From NCBI GenBank assembly GCA_026874595.1, contig CM049310.1, positions 45,041,058-45,105,057 of the forward strand: a stretch of 64,000 bases of DNA, in the 5' to 3' direction. Source of the stretch: Sipunculus nudus. Lineage: Eukaryota; Annelida; Sipuncula; Golfingiida; Sipunculidae. The notes under the pieces were generated by a model that was given only the letters and a program-made list of their open reading frames with translations, was not told the DNA's origin and did no database searches. Position numbers and translations under genes: made by a program. Every line of letters starts with the position of its first letter. The first letter of the stretch is position 1. Below, one piece after another: positions 49,801 through 61,560 of this stretch.

Positions 49801-50935
49801 ATAGTTCATATCAAGGTGTATGTTCTGCGTGATTGTTTCGACAATCACTATGAACCAGACAGGAGAGGTCTACACAAAGCCTTGACCAGTAAAGGTCTTG
49901 TAGCCAGACGAACAAAGCAATAAATAAGAAAACCAATAAGACATTTGAACTAGACCTGATGATCAAAGACAACAGAAAAGAACAAAAGGTTAATGCACAT
50001 GACAGACTTTATCACCAACTCAAGCTACTGTTGTAGATAGTTGAAGTCTTTTCCCCCAGACAGAGCTGTGCTTTTCCTTGAGTAGAGCCGGGAGATAATT
50101 CTGTCCCTAAGGAAATGATGTGACATTTACAAAGTGAAAGGTCGCAAATCACATTAGCATTGCTACCCCACAATTGAAATCAGTGTCCAGGAATAAGTAG
50201 TCGATTTGTTGGAAATGTGGCATAGAAATGGTAATCCTGGTTTAACTGGTCCTCAAGGGATGTGATCAGTGGGGAGACTTATGGTAATACATTGTGATAA
50301 TGTCATGTTTGCACCACCTTCAAATAATACACAGTAACAGGTAGACAGAGGTATAAAGAAATACATGTATATATGAATTGATCCCAGTATGTTATCAGGG
50401 TGAGTATAAAACTAATGTTGGTCATGTTGCTCCAGATTTTTAGGTCAAGGCTGTGATAAATTATAATTTTGGACAAACTTTTAAGGCACTAACAGGGGAG
50501 GAAAAGGACTCAGTGAGGGCCATACAGTTAAATCCATATAACAAAGAAGAGTGGTAGAAAATCTGTGAGGTTTGACATTGATACAGCTCAATTTAAGTGT
50601 TTGCATTGAACGATTGGCCAATTAAAAGACCAGTGTAACTTTGAAGTGAAAATAGGGGGTCAGGAGAGGTGATTGGAAGAGTAAAAATACTCCTCCATCT
50701 GCATCTGAATCAACATCAACAATTTCTTCCTGCATTGTAGAAACTGTTTGCTTTGTTTTAGGGATCTCTCTGAAAGAAAAACAGTTTTCAGATGTCCAAA
50801 CAAACAAACACACCAAAAACTGAATTAATGAAAACATCACCTCCCTCCTCTCCCCTTGTCTATTTCAAATAATGTTTTGATAAAACTTCTTGCATTATAT
50901 AAAAGGAATTATGGTATTTGTTACAACTAACAAGG
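46815..50935. other. Plain intronic DNA with one pyrimidine microsatellite
   Basis: Apart from the CT-rich microsatellite at 47345-47410 I recognise no repeat, exon or RNA gene. A GTGAGT at 47228 has no convincing acceptor or conserved frame before it. Confidence 0.5.
47345..47410. repeat. (CT)n followed by (AT)n microsatellite
   Basis: Runs of CTCTCT interrupted by G and a T-run are followed directly by a TATATA run. Confidence 0.9.
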
Positions 50936-51310
50936 TTATAAATTGATGGTAACTGGGATTTCTAAGGTCATGATATAATAATATATCATGTTTCCAAGGT
51001 CACTGTATTTTGATACCTAATATTCTCATTGCCATCATACGTAGACATGAAGTTTGCAAGGTCTTGACATTTTGAACTCTCAGTCCTCACAAGGCCATAT
51101 GGTAATATTCCAACCCCCAGCATTATGAAATGGTGAAAAGCTGTCATGTTGAATAAAAAATTGATATCCCAACCAGAGGGTCATGCAACAGTAATAACTA
51201 AAGCTTTCAAGGTCAGTATTGCAATACAAAATATATACATCTCCCAAAGGTCATTGAACAGTCATAAGCTTCACAAGGATATTGTATGGTGATACATCAA
51301 ACTCTCAAAC
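50936..51310. repeat. Degenerate minisatellite with CAAGGTCA words
   Basis: AAGGTCA or AAGGTCT and close variants (TCTAAGGTCATG, CCAAGGTCAC, GCAAGGTCTTG, CAAGGCCATATG, CAAGGTCAG, AAAGGTCATTG, CAAGGATATTG) recur every 40-60 bp over 370 bp. Units are well diverged, so the array looks old. AAGGTCA also resembles a nuclear-receptor half-site, but the array offers no proof of such a role. Confidence 0.6.
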
Positions 51311-51829
51311 CTTGGAGACGGGGAAGCTTATTTATCTATGGATTTATTTGAACTCATCTATGCTAAATATATCAGTATGAAAATTTGAATGAAATTTTCC
51401 CACTCGGTATTTGAACTGTGTAACAAGAAACCTACAAGAGCACATATAAAACACATTTGAATCTGTAGGGATTCGTTCATGAATCCTGTCTGTCATTAGG
51501 ACTTGTGTTACTCTGTGGTTGCTGTTTCATTTAAGTTTATGCCCTGAGCTGTGATGGAGCTGGTTCTGTATGCATTGTCTACTGCACTAGGATGTGTCCT
51601 GTCTCAGAGAAAATCAATTTCTCCCTTGTGCACATGATGTCATACTGGAGATGCAGCTCTGTTCACCTCTGCCAATATCATGCAGCTCAAACCTGTCATT
51701 TGTGTTCCTGAAGCTTAAATTAATGATTTTCCCCCATAAAATTTAAGCCATGTATTTTAAGTCTTTGTAGTACCTCCATGTATCCATATGTATAAGAAAA
51801 ATTAGAATTTTGAAAGATCTTGAATCTTT

Positions 51830-52165
51830 CTAGAACTGTAAGAATTCTTATTTTAAGCAGGCATTCTTAATTCTTATTTGGATAAATGAATTCCTATTCT
51901 CATAGAATAAACAGGGATTGTCATTCCTTTTCAGACAAACAAGAGTTAGTATTCTTTTTAGATAAATAAGAATTTTAATTTTCTAGTGACAAACAGGAAC
52001 TCTCATTCCTTTTGGAGAAGAAAACATGAATCCTCATTCTACTTGGCACAAACAACAATTCTCGTTCTTTCCTTTGACAAACATGAATTGTCATTTTTCC
52101 ATTGACAATCAAGCATTCTCATTCTTTCTAGTGACAAACAAGAATTCTCATGGGACAGTTCTGAA
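51830..52165. repeat. 39-bp minisatellite (ACAAACAAGAATTCTCATTC type)
   Basis: About eight units carry AAGAATTCTCATTCTTT followed by a T-rich link and GACAAAC. Landmark RAATTCTCATTC variants recur about every 36-42 bp from 51840 to 52155. The last units are the most alike. Confidence 0.8.
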
Positions 52166-53085
52166 AATATATTAGGTACATGTATTCAAAGGGATGGTAT
52201 GTTTAGAGCTCCCAGTTTGAACAAGATTTCATTCATCAGTGAAATCATGGATCTTTAGTTTTTCAAAATAAAAAAAAGAAAATCTTATTTAAAATACCAC
52301 AAATCTTCAATTTTCCATCGATGAGTGACTGTAATGCTAATATTTTGTAAAGCCTTTAACTGACAGTATAAAGTGCATTAAAACTAGATTTACCACCACT
52401 GCTACCAAACACATTTATTTTTACTGAATCATGGAAAATCCATTTTAATCCATGAATCACAATATGAGAGTATTTTTACACACTTGTTCATAAATAAAGC
52501 TCTTTACAGTAGTAGTGTTGTGGTGGTTTAGCAATGTTTGAATTGTCATTTTGCGCAGGTTTAAAGTAACTGCACATCTCTTTTTTTCGTTTCCTTTGAG
52601 TGATAATCCATTACTGTGTACATTATTTATGTTTCTGTAAGTGGTGAACCATGTTGTCATATATTCTCAAGCCTGCGTTGCGGAAATTCAGGAAAAATCT
52701 AAAAAATCATAACCTCTTGAAATATGTATCCCCATGGAAAATGGTACCTGAAGGGAATCAATTAGTAGCCTAGATAATATGTCATTAAATGGAGGTTACA
52801 TCCAGGACTGAACAATAACCATGCTCTTCTGTGTATAAGGTCACTGGCGTTTCTTCTCTGGGAAGTTTGGTTTCATAGATTTGCTGTATTAATGAAAATC
52901 ACATGTTTTAAACTCTTTGAAGATTGACATTTTGAGAAAAGTCGTCTTTTTGTGCTGGAGCTGCTGATCATCCATGTGAACTGCAGAAAGGAGTGCTTTA
53001 ATAGTGATACATATTGCAAGAGATCAGTTTACAATTTTGCCAGTTGCACATTTTTTAGTCAAAATGCTTCCTCGTTAGAACTGGT
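52166..53085. other. Plain intronic DNA
   Basis: No exon, RNA gene or recognised repeat was seen between the 39-bp minisatellite and element A4. Confidence 0.5.
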
Positions 53086-53089
53086 TTTT

Positions 53090-55735
53090 AGCTCAGCTGA
53101 CTATAAGTCATCTGAGCTATAGTTGTGGTCCATTGTCTGGCGTCCGTCCGTCTGGATGTCCGTCCGTAAGACTGGCACGTTTCTACACCATTGGACCTTT
53201 GTATCTGAAATTCGGCATACAGTTAGATGTCCCCAAAATCTCCTACCATGCCGAAAATTTGGTCAATTGGACTTTGTTCCTTCGAGATATTAAGGAAAAA
53301 CCTCACTTTTTATTAGAAATCTATTTTTACACTTCAGGACTGCCTAATATCAAAACCACTCATCTGGTTTTCTTCATATTTATCATAAATATTCCTCTAT
53401 ATAGTTCCTATGTACATGCCAGAAATTAAGTCAGTATTATTTAATTTAAAAAAGTTATGGGCCCAAACATAATGGACTTTGTAAAAAAATCAGGAAAGAT
53501 ATTTGGTCACTTAAGACCAAAAGTGTTAAAGGTAGGGACTTTTTTTTCAGTAATACAACTTTAATTAATCAAAATTTAATTGTATACCAAAAATTAGATC
53601 AAAATCGGTTAAATTTTTTTATAAATATTGGCAAAAATATAAAATTGGTACCTTAAATTTTTGTCCAAGTTTGACCATGGCATGTTTTTTTCCTGTAAGT
53701 ACTGTGGAGTTAATTTTTACAGCATGTTTTTTTTAGCAATTTGTCTGTTAACACCAAAAATTTGAAACCAGTTGATCAAAAACTGTAGATTTTATTCAAG
53801 TTTTCAAGCTCCATGTCACATATGTCACACAAGATAGTGTTATGCAGTTTGCTAGAGCTCAGCTCCCCAGCTTCAGCTCTAAGTTCCTTAAATTTGGCAT
53901 ACAGTTAGATGTCTCCAAAATCCCCTACCATGCCAAGAATTTGATCACTAGGACTTAATTCCTTCGAAATAATAATGAAAAACTTCATTTTTCCATTAAA
54001 AACCCATTGTTACACTGTAAGACTGCCTAATATCAAAACTGCTGATCTGACTTTGATCATATATAATATACATATTATTCTATACATTCGCTTTGCAACA
54101 GCCAGAAATGATGTCAGTATTGCGTAATTGTTTTAAGTTATGGGCCCAAACATAATGCACTTATTAAAAAATCAAGAAATGTATTTACTCCCTTAACAAG
54201 AGGATTGCTGAAGCTAGAGATTTTTTGTCAGGGATGTAACATTATTTAATCAAGATTCAATTGAATACCAAAAATTAGTTCTGAATTTTGCAAATTTTAT
54301 AAGTTATTAGTATAAATATAAAATTAGTACCTTAAATTTTGCCCAACTTTGACCATGGCACGTTTGTTTCCTGAGAGCACTGTTGATATAATTTTCATAT
54401 CATGCACACATAAAGATTTCATCTTTGTAGTTTAGAAAGCTGAAAGAAATTCGCCAAATATTGTAGCTTTTATTAATGTTTTTATGAGACCATGTCAGAC
54501 CCAGGCTCAATCCAGCCCCTCTTCAGTCACCTGTATGTTGACCTTGTTGACCTTTCATCAGATTATGCATGCTTGAGCGAAGCATACACTGGGGCAGCCA
54601 GGCAGCTAATGCCCAGTCACAGTTGATCCAGGTGTCCAACCCAACTCATCTAGTAGTTGTTTTGAAAAACAACATAACAATAAACAATAAATTAATAATT
54701 TTGTATTGGTTTTTTATAACAAATTAAATAAAAATTAATAGAAAAGGAATTTTTTAGTTGATGAGTAACAGAAAATTAACTTGCAGTTACTGATGATGTA
54801 AGAATCTTGTATGGATGGATGGAATGTCAATGTCAATGTTATTCCAAATAACACCATGCAGTCACCTATGGTATTTTTCAGTTAAATTTTAATGATAAAA
54901 AAATATACTCATTATTCATTATTAATCATAAGGGATCATATGAAGGAAATTAATGATAGAGACAGATGCAGTTGATAATATTAATCTAGATTCCTACTGT
55001 GTCTAGTGTGTAGATTGATGTGAAAATAGTCCAAAGTGAATATATTACATTTATTTTTTTTTAATATAAATAAAAGCCATAAAACCAGGTACTTACGATC
55101 ATTATTTAAATTTGTGAATTTTGTATATTCTGGATTCTCAACATCATTGTTTGGCTAAAACTGAATAAATACTAGACATAGTGCGAATGCTTTGCAAATG
55201 TATTTGAATACGAATATGAATATGTACTGCATTAAAAAATTTTATTGCATAAGAATGGGAATTCAGGTAAAAATGAAAGTATTTGAATACCAGTGCAGAT
55301 ACTTTCAAAATGTATTCATGAATGCATTCATGAATATATTCTATAATATTATTTCAGTAATCATTTCAGTTATATTTTATTTTAAAAAATCATATGATTT
55401 TCTTATTATTTTTTGTTAATAAAAATTATATTGGCACAATATTTGTTATTAAATTTTAATAAATAGTTAAACTCTTTTATTATATGTGCTGCTTATAAGT
55501 TATATGGCCAAGTCAAAATCTGTGTGACAATAGCACTCCAATTGTTAATAAAATAAATGAAATCAATCCCCTTCCCTGTCTCCAAAGATACTATCAAAAT
55601 CATACATAAGCTAAACACCAACAACTCATAATAAAGCTTATATTTATTACCACACAAAACCAGCATGTGCCTCTTTCCCAAATCATATTTTGTATCATAA
55701 ATAACAGCTGAGTGCCGTGACCCATGGGTCCCTTG
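53090..55735 (+). mobile_element. Element A4: full-length copy
   Basis: A4 is a complete 2.65-kb A element: head hairpin, short GTCC/GTCTG run, duplicated internal unit, 24-bp palindrome (55313-55336), and tail CAGCTGAGTGCC, GACCCATGGGTC, CCCTTG before TT. It is uninterrupted at 55431-55460 and so shows the empty site of the B1 insertion. Small indels relative to A1 and A2 show independent decay. Confidence 0.85.
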
Positions 55736-55736
55736 T

Positions 55737-57300
55737 TAAAGAAATTATTTTCTTTTTTTAATAATTTTAACAAATTAAAATATATAATTAATCCCATATA
55801 TCAGGAAGCATAATTTGATCAAATATGAGCCAAATTATGGATAAATAAAGGTGCAATTTAAAATTGTTAATTCTGAATTAAGCAATTTTTTCAGATATTT
55901 ATTGTTTTGCAAATTAATAAAGTATATATTTTTTTGTGTGTAAGGTAATCAGTCCTTTATTTTATACTATCATATGAAAGTTTAATAAATTTTGATGAAG
56001 TATGTATTTCTTAACTGCACAATACATAATCATTTGTTGTGACATAAGACTAATAGCTGTTTGTTTAAATATATTTTGCCTTTTCTCAACATAAAAAAAT
56101 TACAGATGTCAGACACCAGATTAGAAGCATGACTTTGTAGTGGATCATTCCGATGGACTGAAAATTTCTTGAATTTTTATATTTAAAAAGTAATGATTTC
56201 TTAGGAAATTTTCAAGGAAGCCATGAAAGTATTTTAGATTATGAAAACCACATAAAAAAAAACATGAAAACTGATCTTCTGAAAGTGTGAGAACCCTGTC
56301 TTTGCATTGGGGCCTGTTGCAGCTTGGAGTGGGTTGGATTTTGACAGTCATGCTTTCAGTTTCACTCGTTGAATTCTTATCATGGCTGGTCTGAGCAGAG
56401 GATAAATAGGTTCCGTGAGGAGGTATCAGGGAACAGGACTTGATTACGACTTGGCTAAGAGATCAGCCGGGTATGAACATATATTGATTATATGTCTGTG
56501 GACAGTCCCGTGTTCTGTGGGAGCCGGAACCTGATCGGTTTCCGACAGTAGATTTGTGAAAGAATTATCATATCAGGATCCTAAACTCTGTGAATCACGA
56601 AAGAGGTGTTGATGAAAAGTGCACTATAACAGTTTGCTCAAGGGCTGAAGTATGAAGAACCAGTTCTGATAAATGTGCCTGTTACTGCCTGCCATCCCTA
56701 AATATCCTTTTGGATAAATAAAGACAACCCCCCCCCCCCTTGCCACTTTCCCTCCAGTTAAAGACCTTCCCCCAACTTTTTGCTACAACAACCCCCTGGT
56801 AGTGGTACCAATAATTTCTTGTTTAGGAGGGGCAGTTGGGGGTTTGGGAGTTCCCTACAATATTAATCCCTACAGTATAAATTTTGCATCTATGACTGTT
56901 AGCATACCTAGGTACACAGGTGTGTACTGAGAACCTTTACTTCATACTTCTTTATAGTGATTATCAAGTATCAAACAAAATTGTTCCCATCCAAGTGTTA
57001 AAGTTGCAGATGCTTCATTGTTTGTCTTGTTTGTACTTCATTCTTGACAATGTTCAGGCTGAATGAGCACAGATGCTGATCCCCTATCTGGTGCTGGGCA
57101 CTCTCATTAATCTAGCAAGTATGTGTCAGGTTGATCCATTTGTTTGGTAAGTGAATTGAAACATTTTGGTTTGGTGAAGGTATACATGTCCTGGTTTGCA
57201 GGCAGCAGTAACACATATTTGTCATTACACTCTTATAATGTTTTATAACTGTGAACTCTCCCAAGATGAGGTTCAGTTTCGTCATTTTATGGATTATTAT
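55737..57300. other. Plain intronic DNA with a C-run at about 56730
   Basis: No exon or element was recognised. A homopolymer of ten C and several shorter C-runs lie at 56729-56800. Confidence 0.5.
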
Positions 57301-57307
57301 ATATTTA

Positions 57308-57310
<3 letters not shown>

Positions 57311-57386
<76 letters not shown>

Positions 57387-57418
57387 TTATATATATATAT
57401 ATGTATATTCATGTATAT
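57311..57418. repeat. (AT)n microsatellite
   Basis: About 105 bp of TATATA with occasional G or T interruptions (GTATATAT). It is prone to slippage and sequencing error. Tyr/Ile-only open frames across it are artefacts. Confidence 0.95.
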
Positions 57419-57835
57419 AGGTATTAGTATTCAGATAAATAGATCAATTAACATACTTTTATTGCATCTTCACAATAATTTAAATTTGACATATTATGTT
57501 GTATTTCACCTAATCCTTCATAACATGATTTTAATAAATAGTTATTTGATCAAGATTGGTGGATATGTAAGTTGTCGTGTGACTCCCAATTACAATTTTA
57601 GAAGTTTTTGGAATGTTAATATCTCATTGATATTTTTTTTTATTTAATCCTAAAAATGTTTCAGATATTAGTTACTGAACTTTCCAACCAGTGTCAGGAC
57701 AGACACCATGTCCTATATTGATATAAGTTAAATAATTAATCTCATGGATTGAAGTTTTGTTATATCGACACACAACACATGTATTTCAGGGAATGCAGTG
57801 TCACTTGAGTGATGTAGACCACTTACATTTAAAAC
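57419..57835. other. Plain AT-rich DNA
   Basis: No exon, RNA gene or recognised repeat was seen. Confidence 0.5.
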
Positions 57836-58510
57836 AAACAAGGATGAGTTTCAGGCACTAATTTAGTGTCACATAAGCGATATTAATTGGCACAATTAGG
57901 AGATGTCTCAGGCACTAGTGGTCCACACTGCATCAGTGTAACACCACTGCAGGATGTGTTTCAGGCACTGGAGTTTCACACCAGGAATATTGACTTGTTT
58001 GAATTATATTAACACACTGCAGGGTATGTGTCAGGTACTAGAGTTTCACTCGATCCAGGAATATTGACTTATTTGAATTATATTAACACACTGTGGTATG
58101 TGTTTCAGACACTAGAGTTTCACTCCAGGAATATTGACTTGTGTGAGATATATTAACATACTGCAAGATGTATTTCAGACACTAGAGTTTCACTCCAGGA
58201 ATATTGACTTGGTTGAGTTATATTACCGGTATCACATTACAGGATGTGTTCCAGGCACTAGAGTTTCACCTCAAGAATATTGACTTGTTTGAGTTATATT
58301 ATCCCACTGCAGGATGTGTTTCAGGCACTAGAATTTTTACTTAAACATTTTTGGTGTTTCAAACATGAGGGTTTCAGTTGAGTAAATAGTACACTGCAGA
58401 ATGTGTTTCAGGCACTAAAGTCTCACTCCAGGAATATTGACTTGTTTGAGTTATATTTACACACTGGAGGATGTACATGTTTCAGGCTGTGAAGTCTCAC
58501 AGGAAACGCT
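57836..58510. repeat. 70-77-bp minisatellite (TTTCAGGCACTAGAGTTTCACTCC type)
   Basis: About ten units carry TTTCAGGCACTAGAG, TTTCACTCCAGGAATATTG, ACTTGTTTGAGTTATATTA and ACACACTGCAGGATGTG. Landmark CAGGCACTAGAG or variants lies near 57852, 57910, 57964, 58032, 58109, 58176, 58253, 58322, 58409 and 58483. Central units are closest to each other; outer units are degenerate. There is no consistent open frame across units. Confidence 0.88.
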
Positions 58511-59165
58511 TTCATTAAGATTCGTGGCTTTAACAGGACCCTGTGTTTAAGCCTGGTCCTGTGTCAGAGTCCCTGGAGATGAGACACATTGATCCATCAT
58601 AGTGACTGTCAGAACATGGAGAGCACAGGGAATCCCATTACAGGGGGCCCAGCTTTAATCTTGACAATAACGTAGAAGGTTACAGCTCTGTAGAGGTGAT
58701 GGTTTTAAAAGGCAATCAGTGAACAAAAATTGCATGTTGGGATTGTCAAAAGAAGTTTAAGAGATTCAAACCTGCAGTTAATTTGTGTCAGTTATTTGTT
58801 TCATTTAGTTGACAAGTTTGTCCATGAGAGCTTGAAAGTTCTTAATTAATGATAATAGCAACTAGTACTTTTTAATTTGATTGACTTTTAGCTTATCACA
58901 TACATCAGCTTGAAAACTTCTGGACTAGTCACAATATATGCTTAGACCACAGGATTACCCTATGCTAAGTACCAAGACATCAGACTGCTAGCTCTCTGTT
59001 TTACCCTGTATTCAGCTCCCCAGGTTTGTACTGCACTCAAAACCTCAGTATTACTAGTGGTTTGCAAATTAATCAATTATATTGATGATTGGTCATTTCT
59101 TTCATAGTCGATTAAATTTATTGCATTTTTGCATGATTGATCAAAAACAATTATGTATGCATGTT
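58511..59165. other. Plain intronic DNA
   Basis: No supported exon, RNA gene or repeat was seen. Confidence 0.5.
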
Positions 59166-59169
59166 ACAC

Positions 59170-59335
59170 CAAAAATGTGAAATTGCCAATTTCAAGAAAT
59201 GGGCAGCAGTTATGCACATTTCATGAAATGGGCAACTGGTTTTTGCACAGTTCACGAAATGGGCTAAATGGCTGTCCATTTAATGAAATGGGCAAGAAAA
59301 CTGTTGCCCATTTTATTTAATGGGCAAATTTAAAA
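59170..59335. repeat. Short tandem repeat with GAAATGGGCAA words
   Basis: Four to five units of about 35-40 bp with TTCATGAAATGGGCAA variants occur, followed by the inverted form TTGCCCATTTTATT at about 59310. The last unit and its inverted partner could pair. Confidence 0.75.
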
Positions 59336-60415
59336 CCATGAATTTCTGCTGGATTTTGGTCACCAATATGTCATATCAGCCATGTATCAACATATTCATA
59401 CATGCAAACATAATACTATATTTTCATCAAAGATAACAAAACATTTGTTTATCTTATTAATTTTAGTATTTTTAGTAACTATGGGGTTCAGTCTGTTAGA
59501 ATTTTTGTACAATTTCCCTAAATAACTGTAAGAATAATAAGAACTTCTTGAGTTCTTTATTTAGAAAACTGAATGATCAGCCAGAGGATAATGGTACTAC
59601 AATATAATTTTTAATTTGTTGATGTCCTGGAATAATATTTATAATATTATTACATGTTTCTAACATCTCAATGAGAACATACTTATAACACCATCATATT
59701 GAATGATTAGATATATATCATTATCTCGATTTTGTTAACCTCCAAACAACTGTTTTGTAAATTAATGTTAACGTCCATTTGTTGCAATAATAGTATTAAT
59801 TCTTGTATGGGTTTTAACACTTCATGTAAATGAATAATTGTTTTCAGCAGTATCTTAACATTTCTGGTACTAACAGTTGTTTGTCAGTGCTAAGAAAAAT
59901 AGAAATTATAGAAATAAAGTAGATTAAAAAAAAAAGTGTGTACTCAGAACTAACTGAATGGGACTAGTTGGCTAATGAGTAGGTTATTTAAAAGTTAAAT
60001 TAATTGATTGAGCAGAGCCATAGTTATAAATGTGAAATACTAAGAGAAACCAGTAACTGATATTATGTGTTTCTTGAAAATAAATATAACTGTAAATAAA
60101 ATATAAAATATATATCTTAATAATATAAATATATTATATATCTTGTTATTTAATACAATGTCTAAAACTGAATACTGAAAACTTAACGGAAAAGAAAGTT
60201 AGTCTCTGGCACTACTCTGCAGATAGAAAGTGATAATACATTGATAAAGAATATTGTTTAATATTTTCATAAACACATTTTAAGAAACAAACAAATTAGA
60301 ACTTAAACTGCTTGTATGGACTTTTAGGTAATTTTATCAGTTGTGCCTGTCTTTGATGTGCCATGTAAACAATCCTATATCTATTATGCTGATTAAATGA
60401 TACAAAATGATTGAT
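59336..60415. other. Plain, very AT-rich DNA
   Basis: No supported exon, RNA gene or element was seen. Confidence 0.5.
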
Positions 60416-60418
60416 AAA

Positions 60419-61235
60419 CTAGAATACCAAAAAGCAGCCAAAAAGAGTGGAACGGGTGAAGTGAGGCATGGATTGAGTGGCAAGGGGAAATAGAGTGAAC
60501 TGTTGCATATTAGCATGGATGTCTGCAGTTGAAATGTGTATGTAGGTTGCGCCACTTACCACAAAATCCAGAAAGCTGTCCAAGTTGTATACATATGCAA
60601 AATTTTAGGGAGATAAGTGATTTTATCCCACGGCAGACAAACAGACGGATGCTGTGCAAAATTGGTTGCAGGTGGCGCCACCAGTTTTGCCTATGATAAA
60701 GAGCTATGTGAGATCTATACACATGCAAAATTTTGGCCCAATCGGTCAAACCATTCCTGAGATATGAGCTTGGATGTCTGCAGCGTAAACGTGAATGTAG
60801 GTGGCGCCACCTGTCATAAAATCAAGAAAGCTATCCAGGATGTATACACATGCTGAATTTCAGGTGAATTAGTCAAACCACTGCAGAGATGAGTGGTTTT
60901 AACCAAGGCAGATGAACAGATGGACACTGTGCAAAATTGGTTGCAGGTGGCGCCACAAGTTTTTGTGTATGTTATAGCTGTCCAAGGTCTATATTTGTAC
61001 AAAATTTTTTTCCTGATCGGTCAAACGGTTCCCAAGATATGTGGGTTTATGTGTTTAAACAGACGCACAAATGGATGCAGAGCGCAGAGGAAAGGTCAGA
61101 GGTCAAAACAAAATCGGGGCGCAGCAGTTCACATGTAACTCAAACATAATCCTGGGTTTCTTAAAATTCCGCCCAGTGGTTACAGAGGAGTTCTCCGGAC
61201 ACCTACGTGGCGGCGGTGGGCTGAAAACCTATGAC
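60419..61235 (-). mobile_element. Element B4: decayed copy, hairpins lost
   Basis: Read on the minus strand it matches B1-B3: CTAG end at 60419-60422 (as CTAGAATAC), GGTGGCGCCACC at 60671 and 60800 with a mutated site near 60947, and the CCGCCACGTAGGTGTCCGGAG block near the 5' side. The 3' hairpin and the GGCGGATAC match are gone, and the copy stops within the sequence just after the 5' hairpin (about 61235). It lacks both terminal hairpins and is the only element of these families in reverse orientation. Confidence 0.82.
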
Positions 61236-61560
61236 TAAGTATTACACAGAACATTATCATCACAGACATATCATTACTAGTACATTGCACTCAGATCTTG
61301 ATCATGGCAATCTGAACCTGACTTACACTGCAGTCAGAACCTCAGTTACACACTGCACTAAGACATCCGGTACAGGATTGCAGTGTCAGATTGCACTCAT
61401 TACCTCATTGTTACATGCCACTTTAATCTATGTTTTGCACTAAAGTCAGAATTACAGTATTACTCTGCACAGAAGACCTTATACTACACTTCAGACTTCA
61501 GTATAATACACTGCACACGGGACCCCTGTATTACACTGCACTGATGGCCTTTTTTACACT
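61236..61560. repeat. Degenerate repeat with TACACTGCACT words
   Basis: TTACACTGCACTNAGA and variants recur roughly every 30-40 bp (about 61285, 61327, 61348, 61468, 61511, 61535), with CAGTATTAC-like links. Divergence is high and the array looks old. Confidence 0.6.

Noticed and set aside
57196-57647. Tyr/Ile-rich frames at 57196 and 57339
   Set aside because: They are read through the AT dinucleotide microsatellite.
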